From positions 1 to 64,000 of the forward strand of contig CANKJK010000004.1 in assembly GCA_947482665.1 (NCBI GenBank): a stretch of DNA of 64,000 nt, written 5' to 3'. Each line of letters opens with the position of its first letter. Position 1 is the stretch's first letter. This stretch comes from Acidobacteriota bacterium. GTDB taxonomy: Bacteria > Acidobacteriota > Vicinamibacteria > Vicinamibacterales > UBA2999. Made by a program: the position numbers and the translations under genes. Under the pieces are notes generated by a model. That model was given only the letters and a program-made list of their open reading frames with translations, searched no databases and was not told the DNA's origin. Shown here piece by piece: positions 19,789-31,920 of this stretch.

Positions 19789-22148
19789 TGCCCGCGCAGC
19801 GCCTCCGCACGGGCCCACTGACGGCGGCGCAGTGGGTGTGGCTTCTGGCTGCGCTCTGCGGGATTGTGCATCTGCTGCAGCTCGCGCCCGACCTCGAAGA
19901 CATCGACTCGATCAATTTCGCGCTCGGCCTGCGCGACTTCGACCCGGCCCGGCACCAGCCGCATCCGCCCGGGTATCCCGTCTACATCCTGCTGGGTCGC
20001 GTCGCCCTCGCGCTCCTGCGCACGATGGCGTCGTCGCTGCCGCGTACGGTGCTCGAGGCGCATGCGCTGGCACTCTGGTCCGCGCTTGGTGCAGCGGTGG
20101 CGGTGGTCGGCCTCGCGCGGCTGCGAGGGGAACTGACACGCGCTGGTGCCTCCGCGCGCGACACCGTGGGCTCTGCCGCGGGAGTCTGGTCGGCAGTGCT
20201 CATGGCGGCCAATGCGCTCTTCTGGATCTCCGGTTCACGGCCGTTGAGCGACATGCCGGGGCTTGGCCTCGCGCTGCTCGCGCAGTCCGCGATCCTCTCG
20301 GCCCTGCCAGGGCCTGACGGCGTGGACCGCGGCGTCCGCCGGATCGTCCTCGGCGCGGGTCTCGCGGGGCTTGCCATCGGCCTCCGCACGCAGACGCTCT
20401 GGCTGACCGGTCCACTTCTGCTCGGGGTGCTGGTGCTCCAGCCGCGGGGCGTCCGGCTACGCGGGTGGGCCGCCGGCCTCGGCGCCGGAGCCGTGGCGTG
20501 CCTGCTGTGGGCGGTGCCCATGGTGGTGGCGACCGGTGGGCTCTCCGCCTACCTTGCCGCGCTCGGCTCCCAGGCCGGAGAAGACTTCGCATTTGTCGAC
20601 ATGGTCTACGCGCACCCGTCGGCAAAGGCGGTGAGTCTCGCCCTCTACCGCACATTCGTGCTGCCCTGGGGAGTCGACCTGCGGGCGCCTGGCCTGCCGC
20701 CCGGCGGACGCCTGGCCGTGCAGCTCGTGCTCGCGACGGCGCTCCTGGGCGTGCTGCGTCTGGTGCTTCGCGCACCGCGGCGGCTGGCGTGGACGGCGCT
20801 GGCATTCGTGCCCTACCTCGTCTTCCACGTCGTGTTCCAGGAAACCGTGACGGTGCGCTACGCACTCCCGGCCGTGCCGCTGGTGGCGCTCCTGGTCGTG
20901 GAGGGCGCCTGCTGGCTGGGCCGCGCCGCGCCGGCTGCGGTGGCGGTTGGTGCCGTGTGGGCGCTGACCCTCGCGCTGCCGCACACGGCGGTCTATGCCG
21001 CGTCGCCCAACGGCGCCATGCAGGCCGTGGCGGCGATGGGGAGGGTGGCTGAGTCCACGCCGCCGGTGATCCTGACCACGCACATCGTGCTCACGCGCTC
21101 CGCGCAGGCCGCGAATGTGCCGGGCGTGGGCCTGCTGCCGCCGCGCCTGTCCGGCAACTGGCTTGCGTTGGCGGACTACTGGGTCGGTGGCGGGACCGAA
21201 CCGGTGTGGTTTCTGGCCGATCCCAAGCGGTTTGATCTCGACTCGATTGACGCGGACGCGCGCCGCGACGTGACGCGCTTCACCTGGCCCGCGGCCGTGT
21301 TCCCCGAACTGGGCGGTGTGCGGCCCACGGTGGCGGACTGGTATCGGCTGAAACCGCCTGCGTGGGTGGTGGGTGAGGGCTGGTCGCTCTCGCCGGAGAC
21401 CGGCGGCGTGACCGCGGCCACCGGCGCCGGACCCTTTCTCAGGCCCGTCCGGGCTCACGTGCGGCGTGTGCCTGGCGCGGTGCGTCTGATGCTGGGTGGA
21501 CGGCTCTTTGCCCCTGCCGATCACGCCCCGGTGCCCGTGAGAGTGACCGTGGATGGCCGGCTCCTTGAGGCCTGGGACGTGGCCGCATTGCCAGGGACGT
21601 TCCTCCGGTTCATCGAGCTGCCGGCAGGGGCGCTCCTGGGCGAGGGGCTCTACGCCGCGGTTACCGTCTCCGCCACTCAGCCGGCTGGCGTCGCGCCTGC
21701 ACCTCTGGCCCTGACCCAGTTCCGGGCCGGCCCGGCCTCGGCCGTTTCGTGGGGTTTTGCCGAGGGGTGGCATGACGACGAGGTGGATGTGGCGGCGGCG
21801 ACGCGTTTTCGCTGGTCGAGCGGGGAGGCCGGCATTGCCGTACGAGGCGGGGAGGGCGATATCCGGGTCCGCGTCGAGGCCGATGCGCCCCGGAAGAACT
21901 TCCGGGAGGCGCCTGAGGTCACGCTCCGCGCTGGCGGGCAGGTCCTGGCCACAGCTCACCCCCTGGACGCCTTCACGATTGAGGGGGTGGTGCCCGCCTC
22001 TGTGCTGGCTGCCTCCGGCGGACAGATTACCGTGACCACTTCGCGCACGTTTTCGCCGGCCGAGCGGGCCGGTTCGCCCGACCAGCGGCGGCTCGGGCTG
22101 CGGGTGCTGCGGGTCCATGTGGCCCCCGCCGATGCAACCGTGCGTTGA
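19788..22148 (+). CDS. Polytopic membrane protein, GT39/DUF2723-like, with C-terminal soluble domain
   Basis: Many hydrophobic segments; early DSINFALGLRDFDPARHQPHPPGYPVYILLG typical of dolichyl-phosphate-mannose-type transferase-like membrane proteins. Confidence 0.7.
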   Translation: MPAQRLRTGPLTAAQWVWLLAALCGIVHLLQLAPDLEDIDSINFALGLRDFDPARHQPHPPGYPVYILLGRVALALLRTMASSLPRTVLEAHALALWSALGAAVAVVGLARLRGELTRAGASARDTVGSAAGVWSAVLMAANALFWISGSRPLSDMPGLGLALLAQSAILSALPGPDGVDRGVRRIVLGAGLAGLAIGLRTQTLWLTGPLLLGVLVLQPRGVRLRGWAAGLGAGAVACLLWAVPMVVATGGLSAYLAALGSQAGEDFAFVDMVYAHPSAKAVSLALYRTFVLPWGVDLRAPGLPPGGRLAVQLVLATALLGVLRLVLRAPRRLAWTALAFVPYLVFHVVFQETVTVRYALPAVPLVALLVVEGACWLGRAAPAAVAVGAVWALTLALPHTAVYAASPNGAMQAVAAMGRVAESTPPVILTTHIVLTRSAQAANVPGVGLLPPRLSGNWLALADYWVGGGTEPVWFLADPKRFDLDSIDADARRDVTRFTWPAAVFPELGGVRPTVADWYRLKPPAWVVGEGWSLSPETGGVTAATGAGPFLRPVRAHVRRVPGAVRLMLGGRLFAPADHAPVPVRVTVDGRLLEAWDVAALPGTFLRFIELPAGALLGEGLYAAVTVSATQPAGVAPAPLALTQFRAGPASAVSWGFAEGWHDDEVDVAAATRFRWSSGEAGIAVRGGEGDIRVRVEADAPRKNFREAPEVTLRAGGQVLATAHPLDAFTIEGVVPASVLAASGGQITVTTSRTFSPAERAGSPDQRRLGLRVLRVHVAPADATVR

Positions 22149-22180
22149 CAGTGATCCATCTGGCGCTTAAGCTCACCGCC

Positions 22181-22768
22181 ATGACGCTTCGCCGCACACT
22201 CGTTCTAGCCGCCATTGCTGCCGTGCTCGTGATCGGCCTGGAGGCCTGCGCCAAGAAGGTGCCGCCACCATCGCCGCCACCTCCGCCACCGCCACCGCCG
22301 GTTGCGGCTCCGCCACCACCGCCACCGCCACCGCCGCCACCGCCACAGCCACCAGCCCCGGCTCCGGCTCCCAAGCCGCCGACCGAGGATGAGATCTGGA
22401 GCCGGAAGTCGCTGAGCGAGCTGAACAGCGAGAAGCCGCTGGCCGATGTGTTCTTCGACTACGACAAGTCGGAGATCCGCGACGACGCCAAGGCGCCGCT
22501 CCAGCGGGCCGCGGAATATCTGAAGCGCTGGCCCTCCACGCGCGTGTCCGTCGAAGGGCACTGCGACGCGCGGGGCACCGCTGAATACAACCTCGCGCTC
22601 GGCGAACGCCGCGCGCAGGCCCTGAAGGACTACCTGGTGGGGCTGGGCGTCTCGGCTGACCGGCTGCAGCAGGTGAGCAAGGGTAAGGAAAGCCCGGTGT
22701 GCTCTGAAGACAACGAGGCGTGCTTCTCGCGGAACCGCCGCGGCGCCTTCGTCTTCACCGGCAAGTAG
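22181..22768 (+). CDS. pal: Peptidoglycan-associated lipoprotein (OmpA-like), with poly-proline linker
   Basis: Lipobox-like VLVIGLEACAKK; VFFDYDKSEIRDDAKAPLQRAAEYL..VEGHCDARGTAEYNLALGERRAQALKDYLVGLGV. Confidence 0.93.
   Translation: MTLRRTLVLAAIAAVLVIGLEACAKKVPPPSPPPPPPPPPVAAPPPPPPPPPPPPQPPAPAPAPKPPTEDEIWSRKSLSELNSEKPLADVFFDYDKSEIRDDAKAPLQRAAEYLKRWPSTRVSVEGHCDARGTAEYNLALGERRAQALKDYLVGLGVSADRLQQVSKGKESPVCSEDNEACFSRNRRGAFVFTGK
22262..22375 (+). repeat. CCN/CCR trinucleotide tract encoding poly-proline in Pal
   Basis: gccgccaccatcgccgccacctccgccaccgccaccgccg...ccaccaccgccaccgccaccgccgccaccgcc. Confidence 0.85.
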
Positions 22769-22782
22769 TTCGCCGCATCATC

Positions 22783-22812
22783 CACGGTCCGGGGCTTCGG
22801 CTCCGGACCGTG
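22783..22812. terminator. Bidirectional hairpin between convergent genes, UUCG-capped
   Basis: CACGGTCCGG-GGC-TTCG-GCT-CCGGACCGTG, between pal (+) and the glutaredoxin-like gene (-); lacks a clear U-tract. Confidence 0.7.
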
Positions 22813-22820
22813 ACCCGCCT

Positions 22821-23069
22821 CTAGAGCAGCTCGCGCGCACGGAGCGTCCGCTCCAGCGCCGCCTCCGCAATCCTGAACTTCGCGACTTTCATCCCATCCA
22901 CCAGCAGTACGGGAATTTCCTCGCCGTAGCGCGCCGCAAGCGCGGCATCGCTGTCGATGTCGGTGACGTCGAGGGTGATGGGGAGTCGTGAGGCCACGCG
23001 GTCGATCGTGGCCTTCATCTCGTCGCAGAGCTGGCAGGCCTGCCGCGTGTAGAGCGTCAGGTGCGGCAC
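22821..23069 (-). CDS. Glutaredoxin-like (DUF836-type) protein
   Basis: VPHLTLYTRQACQLCDEMKATIDRV..ITLDVTDIDSDAALAARYGEEIPVLLVDG; GTG start. Confidence 0.85.
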   Translation of the reverse strand: MPHLTLYTRQACQLCDEMKATIDRVASRLPITLDVTDIDSDAALAARYGEEIPVLLVDGMKVAKFRIAEAALERTLRARELL

Positions 23070-23079
23070 GGGCGCGGCC

Positions 23080-23808
23080 TCAGGCGTTGGTGCCCAGGGC
23101 GGCGAGGGCGTCGGCCGCAATGGCGTCCGCGGCCGCTTTGGGATCCGGCGCGCCGATGATGGGACGACCCACCACAAGGTAGCTCGCGCCGGCTTTCACC
23201 GCGTCGGCCGGGGTCATCGTGCGGTGCTGGTCGTCCTTGCTCACGCCAGCCGAGGCGCCGCGGATGCCCGGCGTGACGATGACAAACCCCGGGCCGCAGG
23301 CCGCGCGGATGGCGGCTGTTTCAAGCGGCGAGGCCACCACGCCGTCCATGCCCGCGTCGCGCGCCATCGTGGCAAGTGTTTCCACCTGCGCGTCGAGCGC
23401 GCGGGTGACGCCAACGGAGGCCAGCGTGGGCGCGTCCATGCTCGTGAGCACCGTGACCGCGATCACGAGCGGTGAAGGTCGGCCCAGCTTTGCGGCTGCG
23501 TCGCGCCCGGCTCTCACCGCGGCCTGCATCATCGGCACGCCGCCTGAGGCGTGGACGTTCACCATCCAGGCGCCGGTCGCCACGGCGGCTTCCACCGCCT
23601 GGGCCACCGTGTTCGGAATGTCGTGAAACTTCAGGTCCAGGAAGACGCGCTCGCCGCGGTCCACCAGGCGCGTGACCAGGTCAGGACCCTCGGACGTGAA
23701 GAGGCGGCTGCCCACTTTGAAGGCGCCGACCGATCCATGGAGCGCATCGGCGAGCTGGAGGGCGCGCGCGCCGCTGTCGACGTCGAGCGCCACGATAACG
23801 GGGTTCAT
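23080..23808 (-). CDS. pyrF: Orotidine 5'-phosphate decarboxylase
   Basis: VIVALDVDSGARAL, FLDLKFHDIPNTVAQAV, VTPGIRGASAG..DDQHRTMTPADAVKAGASYLVVGRPI. Confidence 0.96.
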   Translation of the reverse strand: MNPVIVALDVDSGARALQLADALHGSVGAFKVGSRLFTSEGPDLVTRLVDRGERVFLDLKFHDIPNTVAQAVEAAVATGAWMVNVHASGGVPMMQAAVRAGRDAAAKLGRPSPLVIAVTVLTSMDAPTLASVGVTRALDAQVETLATMARDAGMDGVVASPLETAAIRAACGPGFVIVTPGIRGASAGVSKDDQHRTMTPADAVKAGASYLVVGRPIIGAPDPKAAADAIAADALAALGTNA

Positions 23809-23832
23809 CAGAGTCTCCTCACCAGCGCGGGG

Positions 23833-24755
23833 CTAGTGTTTCGAGAAGTCGACGGTGCCGACCAGATCCGCCACGCGGGCGATCTGGTGACGCGTCAGAT
23901 AGTCGGTGAGGCCCGCGAGGAGCTTGCTCCAGATGAACGGGTCCACGAAGTTGGCCGTGCCCACCTGCACGGCGGCGGCGCCGGCGATCAGGAACTCCAG
24001 CACGTCGCGCGCCGAGGCGATGCCGCCCATGCCGATCACGGGGATCTTCACGGCCTTCGCGCACTCGTAGGTCATGCGGACCGCGATCGGGCGGATGGCC
24101 GGGCCCGAAAGGCCGCCCATGCCGTTGGAGATGGCGGGCTTGCGCGTTTCGATGTCGATGGCGAGCGCCAGGAACGTGTTGACGAGCGAGACCGCGTCGG
24201 CGCCGGCATCCTCGGACGCCTTCGCGAACGAGGCCGGGTCCGTCACGTTTGGCGTGAGCTTGGGGATGATGGGCAGGTGCGTGGCCTTCCGCACCGCGCT
24301 CACGACGTCGAAGGTGCCGCCCAGGTGGCAGCCGAACTGGATGCCACCCTCCTTGATGTTCGGGCAGGAGATGTTCAGCTCGAGCGCCGCCACGCCCTCC
24401 GCCTGCGAGAGCGCGCGGGCCACCTCGGCGTACTCGTCGATCGAGGTGCCGCAGATGTTGACGATCGTCGTCGCGCCCGTCTTCCGGATCTCCGGGAGAC
24501 GCTCATTGATGAAGCGGTGGACGCCGATGCCCTGCAGGCCGATGGCGTTGATCATCCCCGAGGGCGTTTCCACGATGCGTTCCGGTGGATGGCCCTCGCG
24601 CTCCGTCATGAAGAGGCCCTTGGTGACGAAGCCGCCCAGGGTCCTCAGATCAATCGTCGAGGCGTACTCAAGGCCGTAGCCGAAGCAGCCGCTCGCCGCG
24701 ATGAGCGGGTTGGCGAGACGGAGCGAGCCAATCTGGACGGAGAGATCCGGCGTGG

Positions 24756-24765
<10 letters not shown>
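23833..24765 (-). CDS. pyrD: Dihydroorotate dehydrogenase, catalytic subunit (class 1B)
   Basis: LRLANPLIAASGCFGYGLEY, ELNISCPNIKEGG, IPKLTPNV, GMGGIASARDVLEFLIAGAAAVQVGTANF; coupled to pyrK. Confidence 0.95.
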
Positions 24766-27140
<2,375 letters not shown>

Positions 27141-27157
<17 letters not shown>

Positions 27158-28448
27158 GGGCGGTCGCGTCGTCGACCCCTCAACCGGCCGCGATGGCCAG
27201 TTCGATGTGCTGATCGAGGGCGACCGCATCGCCAAGATCGGCAAGAACCTGCCGATTGACGGCGCCGAGGTCGTGGAGATTCCCGCCGGCTACGTGATTG
27301 CGCCCGGCCTCATCGACATGCACGTACACCTGCGCGAGCCCGGGCAGGAGCACAAGGAAACGGTGGCGACCGGCACCATGGCCGCCGTGGCCGGCGGCTT
27401 CACCGCCGTGGCGTGCATGCCCAACACGACGCCCATCAACGACAACGCCAACGTCACCTCCTACATCGTGGCCAAGGCGCGCGAGGCGAATCTGGCCCGT
27501 GTGTATCCCATCGGTGCGGTGTCGCGTGGCTCCAAGGGCGAGCTGCTGGCCGACATCGCCGAGCTGCGTGAAGCGGGCTGTGTGGCGCTGTCGGACGACG
27601 GTTGGCCCGTGCGCACCGCGCTCATGATGCGTCGGGCGCTTGAGTACGCCGGGATGTTCGGCATGCCCGTGATCGACCACTGCGAGGATCCCTCGCTGCG
27701 CGCCGACGGCGTGGCCCACGAGGGCTGCTGCGCTGGCCTCCTTGGCCTCAAGGGGATTCCTGCTGCCGCTGAATCGATCATGGCCGAGCGCGACATCCTG
27801 CTGGCCGAGCTCACCGGCTCCGCCGTGCACATCGCGCACATGAGCGCACGCACGTCGCTCCGCGCCGTCCGCAAGGGGAAGGAAGCCGGCATCCGTGTGA
27901 CGAGTGAAGTGACGCCGCACCACTTCACGCTGACGGACGACTACCTGAACGCGCCCATCCCCTACGACACCAACACCAAGATGAACCCGCCGCTGCGCGA
28001 GGTGGCCGACCGCGACTCGATGATTGCCGGCATCGCCGACGGCAGCATCGACTGCATCGCGACCGACCACGCGCCGCACCACTACGACGAGAAGAAGGTG
28101 GAGTTCGACCACGCGCCCTTCGGCATCGTGGGACTCGAAACGGCCGTCTCGTTGACCTTCGACCGTCTCGTGCACGCCGGCGTCATCAACATGAGCCGGA
28201 TGGTGGGGCTGCTCTCCACGAACCCCGCGCGCATCCTGAACATCCCCGGCGGCACGCTCGCCGAAGGGGCGCTCGCGGACATCACCATCCTTGCGCCCGA
28301 CATGACCGTGCGCGTGGCCGCCGCCAGCATGAAGACCCGCTCCAAGAACATGCCCTTTGAGGGTTGGGAGCTGCGCGGCGGTGTGGCCGCCACCATCGTC
28401 GGTGGCCGCACCCTCTTCAACAACCCCGACGCGGGTCTCACGGTTTAG
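27141..28448 (+). CDS. pyrC: Dihydroorotase
   Basis: [42 protein letters not shown]. Confidence 0.96.
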
Positions 28449-28452
28449 CACC

Positions 28453-29952
28453 ATGCCCGCGGTGCGTCGACCCAGACGTGCCGCGGGGCTCGACCCCTCG
28501 GCCCTCGGTCCACCGCTCGACGCGCTCTATCGCGGGTTCGACCACGTCGAATCCGCCACCGACCCCGTCCACATCGTTCGCCGCTTCACGCGTAACGACG
28601 ATCGCGAGGTCGTCGCCTTCTGCGCCGCCGGGCTCGCGTTTGGCCGCGTGGCCTCCGTGCTCCAGTCCATCGAGGCGCTGCTCGCCGTGATGGGCCCGTC
28701 GCCTGCCGCCTACGTCCGCACCTTCGACGTCGAGCGCGAGCGTCCACGGATGAAGGCGCTCGTGCATCGCTGGATCCGAGGCGACGACCACACCGCGCTC
28801 ATGCTTGTGCTCCAGCGCATGCTGCGTGAGCACGGCACCATTGAAGGCTTCTTCCTGGCGGGTGACGACGGCACCGCGCCGGATCTCTCCACCGCGATGG
28901 ATTCCTTTTCCGACCGGGCGCTCGCCACGGACCTGCGCCCCGCCTATGGCCGCGTGCCGACACGGCCCGGCGTGGCCTATTTCTTTCCGCGTCCCTCGGC
29001 CGGGAGCGCCTGCAAGCGGCTGAATCTCTTCTTCCGCTGGATGGTGCGGAAGGATGCGATCGACCTCGGCGTGTGGACGCGTGTGTCGCCCGCGCGGCTC
29101 ATCATTCCGCTGGACACGCACATCATCCGGCTCGGCCGCTGCCTCACGCTCACCACGCGTACCAGCCCCGGCTGGAAGATGGCTGTGGATGTGACCGCCG
29201 CGTTGCGCCGCATCGACCCCGCCGACCCTGTCCGCTTCGACTTCTCGCTCTGCCACATCGGCATGAACGGCGCCTGTGGCTACGGCACCGGGAAGGGCGA
29301 CGTGGGGTGCCCGCTCAAGGGGCAGTGCCATCCAGGGAAGCGCAAGACCGGCGGGACGCATCCACAGCCATCTTCCAGCCGGGGGCTGGGGGCGCTTGCG
29401 CGTCGGCGGGTCTCGCCCAGGGTCCGCGTGGTGACGTCGTCAGGATTCCCACCCGTCGCCGGTCCGGATGCGCGTGTCCTGATTCTGGGAACGCTTCCTG
29501 GCGCCATGTCCTTGGCGAAAGGGCAGTACTACGCCCAGCCTCGGAACGCCTTCTGGCGCGTCATGGCCGACGTGGCTGGGGCCGGACCGGAACTGTCGTA
29601 CGAAGAGCGACTGCGGCGCCTGGTCAGGCAGCGCCTGGCTCTCTGGGACGTGTGTGCCAGCGCGACGCGTCCTGGCAGCCTCGACTCCAGCATTCACAGC
29701 GCCTCTGTTCGTCGGAACGACTTCGCGCGGTTCCTCGCGGAGCATCCTGATATTCAGCTGATCTGCTTCAATGGCGCCAAAGCCGCGGCGCTCTTTGCGC
29801 CAGTGGTGCCGACGCTTGGAGAGCGGGGCTCTCGGATGCGCCGTGTCACCCTGCCCTCCACGAGCCCGGCGCACGCCTCAATGCCGATCGAGCACAAGGT
29901 CGAGATCTGGCGGAAGGCGGTCGTGATCGCCTACGCGCCGATGAGCCGCTGA
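28453..29952 (+). CDS. Fusion protein: N-terminal TIGR02757/DUF2400-like domain plus C-terminal DNA-deoxyinosine (hypoxanthine) glycosylase/UDG-fold domain
   Basis: N-part: KRLNLFFRWMVRKDAIDLGVWTRVSPARLIIPLDTHIIRLGRCL..; C-part: ARVLILGTLPGAMSLAKGQYYAQPRNAFWRVMAD..LALWDVCASATRPGSLDSSI..LPSTSPAHAS; one uninterrupted ORF. Confidence 0.85.
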   Translation: MPAVRRPRRAAGLDPSALGPPLDALYRGFDHVESATDPVHIVRRFTRNDDREVVAFCAAGLAFGRVASVLQSIEALLAVMGPSPAAYVRTFDVERERPRMKALVHRWIRGDDHTALMLVLQRMLREHGTIEGFFLAGDDGTAPDLSTAMDSFSDRALATDLRPAYGRVPTRPGVAYFFPRPSAGSACKRLNLFFRWMVRKDAIDLGVWTRVSPARLIIPLDTHIIRLGRCLTLTTRTSPGWKMAVDVTAALRRIDPADPVRFDFSLCHIGMNGACGYGTGKGDVGCPLKGQCHPGKRKTGGTHPQPSSSRGLGALARRRVSPRVRVVTSSGFPPVAGPDARVLILGTLPGAMSLAKGQYYAQPRNAFWRVMADVAGAGPELSYEERLRRLVRQRLALWDVCASATRPGSLDSSIHSASVRRNDFARFLAEHPDIQLICFNGAKAAALFAPVVPTLGERGSRMRRVTLPSTSPAHASMPIEHKVEIWRKAVVIAYAPMSR

Positions 29953-31022
29953 TAGAGCGCCGTGGTGTCCTCGACGGTCCGCTCCAGCGAGAACTGCTCG
30001 CGGGCGCGTGCTGACGCGCGTGCGCCCATCGCCCGTCGCAAAGGCTCGTCCTTCAAGAGCCGCGTGATCGCGGCGGCCAGCGCCGCGTCGTCCTTCGGCG
30101 GCACCAGCAGGCCCGTCACGCCGTCCTCGATGAGATCCGGCACATGTCCCACGGCGGTGGCCACGATGGGCCGGCTGGCGGCCATGGCCTCGATGAGCGC
30201 CAGCGATCCGGTCACGTGGAGTGCGGCCGAGACATACACATCAAAGCCCTTCAGGTGCCGGGCGATGTCGGTGTGAAAGCCCGGCAGGAAGATGTGGCGG
30301 TCCAGGTGCCGGCCGTGCACGTCGCGTGCGAGTGCGGCGCGGAGCGGTCCGTCGCCCATGATCACAAACCGGGTGTCGGGCACGTCGCGTAGCACGAGGC
30401 CCGCGGCCGCGATGAGGTGATGATGTCCCTTCTGCGGGTCGAGCACGGCCACGTTGCCGACGATGGGCGCATGCGTCGGCAGAAAGAGCTCGGCGTGCAG
30501 GTTCGCGGCGTCCACGCGGTCGATACGCTCCACATCCACGCCGGGTGGAATCACCGCGACCCGAGCCGAGGGAACGCCCTCCGCGAGCAGCCGCTGACGC
30601 ACGCTGCCGTTGGTGGCCACAAAGGCGTCCACCTGGCTGTACTTCCACTTGGAGAAGGTGGTCCGCTCGGGGCGGAATTCGCTCCGCCGTGTGATGACCA
30701 GCGGCAGATGCGTAGCGGGCGAGAGGATGGCGATGGCCGTGGCCGCCATAGCCACGCCGTGTGAGTCGTGTGCGTGGACGATGTCGGGCTGGACGGACTT
30801 CAGGACCCGGGAGAGGCGCCACGCGGCAGCAATGTCCACGTCTCCCTTGGGCGCCAGTCCCACGACGTCGGTCCCCTCCTGCATCCGCCGGAAGAGCGGC
30901 CCGCCCGGGTGAGCCACCAGCGTGACCCGGTCGCCCCGCTCGCGCAGCCCGACGACGAGGTCAAAGAGCTGGCGCTGTCCGCCTTGCCACGCGGTGGAGG
31001 TGTCGATGTGGAGGGAGTGCAT
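29931..31022 (-). CDS. Glycosyltransferase family 4 protein
   Basis: VVGNVAVLDPQKGHHHLIAAAGLV..FVIMGDGPLRAAL..SLALIEAMAASRPIVATAVGHVPDLIEDGVTGLLVPP. Confidence 0.93.
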   Translation of the reverse strand: MHSLHIDTSTAWQGGQRQLFDLVVGLRERGDRVTLVAHPGGPLFRRMQEGTDVVGLAPKGDVDIAAAWRLSRVLKSVQPDIVHAHDSHGVAMAATAIAILSPATHLPLVITRRSEFRPERTTFSKWKYSQVDAFVATNGSVRQRLLAEGVPSARVAVIPPGVDVERIDRVDAANLHAELFLPTHAPIVGNVAVLDPQKGHHHLIAAAGLVLRDVPDTRFVIMGDGPLRAALARDVHGRHLDRHIFLPGFHTDIARHLKGFDVYVSAALHVTGSLALIEAMAASRPIVATAVGHVPDLIEDGVTGLLVPPKDDAALAAAITRLLKDEPLRRAMGARASARAREQFSLERTVEDTTALYQRLIGA

Positions 31023-31074
31023 CGCTCGCCTGTGGGGGAGCGTGGATCAGAGACGAGGCCCCGCGCAAGGGGCG

Positions 31075-31848
31075 TTACTTCTCGTGGGGATAGGCCTTGC
31101 CGACCGGGCGCGCCAGCTCCCAAAGCTTGGCGTACTTGAGAAACACCGAATACGCGGAGACGGCCGAGAGCACGAAGCCGGTGCCGCCATCGAGGAACCC
31201 CCGGCGCAGGACGTAGCTCCGGAGGAAGGCGGCGGGGGGCTGAAGGGCCACTTCCACCAGATTCGTCCGCCGCCCCCGGTCGTACATCTTCTGTGCGGCG
31301 AGCGTGGAGTAGTGGTTCAGGCGATTGAGCTGATCGGCAAGGTCCGCGTAGGAGTAGTGCTGAATCTCCCCTCGGAGGTAGCCCATCGGGCCGTCGATCT
31401 TGACCGACTCATGGACGTAGTCACCCTCCCACCGGCCCGCGCGCCGGTCGTAGAGCCGGAGCTGGTAGTCAGGGAAGTGGTCCGTCGTGCGGATCCACTT
31501 ACCCAGGTGAAACATGACGCGCGGCATCCGGTAGCCGCGGCGGGCCGGCTCACTGGCGAGGAGTGCGCGGATCTCGGCGGCGAGCTCCGGCGTCACGCGT
31601 TCGTCGGCGTCGAGCGAGAGGATCCAGTCGTTGGCGGCCAGTCCGTGTGCGAAGGTTTTCTGGTCCACCCAGCCGGTCCAGTCGCGGTGCTCCACGCGCG
31701 CGCCGTGCGCCCTGGCGACGGCGACGGTGTTGTCGGAGCTGCCGCAGTCCACCACGATCACCTCGTCCGCCCAGCGGACGGAGTCGATGGCCGGCCCGAT
31801 GTGGGCGCCTTCCTCCTTCGTGATGATGGTGACCGAGACCTTGTGCAC
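31075..31848 (-). CDS. Glycosyltransferase family 2 protein (WaaE/KdtX-like)
   Basis: VSVTIITKEEGAHIGPAIDSVRWADEVIVVDCGSSDNTVAVARAHGARVEHRDWTGWVDQKTFAHGLAANDWILSLDADERVTPEL. Confidence 0.94.
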   Translation of the reverse strand: MHKVSVTIITKEEGAHIGPAIDSVRWADEVIVVDCGSSDNTVAVARAHGARVEHRDWTGWVDQKTFAHGLAANDWILSLDADERVTPELAAEIRALLASEPARRGYRMPRVMFHLGKWIRTTDHFPDYQLRLYDRRAGRWEGDYVHESVKIDGPMGYLRGEIQHYSYADLADQLNRLNHYSTLAAQKMYDRGRRTNLVEVALQPPAAFLRSYVLRRGFLDGGTGFVLSAVSAYSVFLKYAKLWELARPVGKAYPHEK

Positions 31849-31920
31849 GGGCCGATCTTAGCGCGGCCCGACCCTGCGGCAAGGCTCCTGGGCGCGGCCG
31901 CGTGGCCCGACCGCCGGTCC

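Noticed and set aside
20457-22118. 553-aa minus-strand ORF
   Set aside because: Antisense shadow of the GT39-like gene; composition typical of spurious high-GC ORFs.
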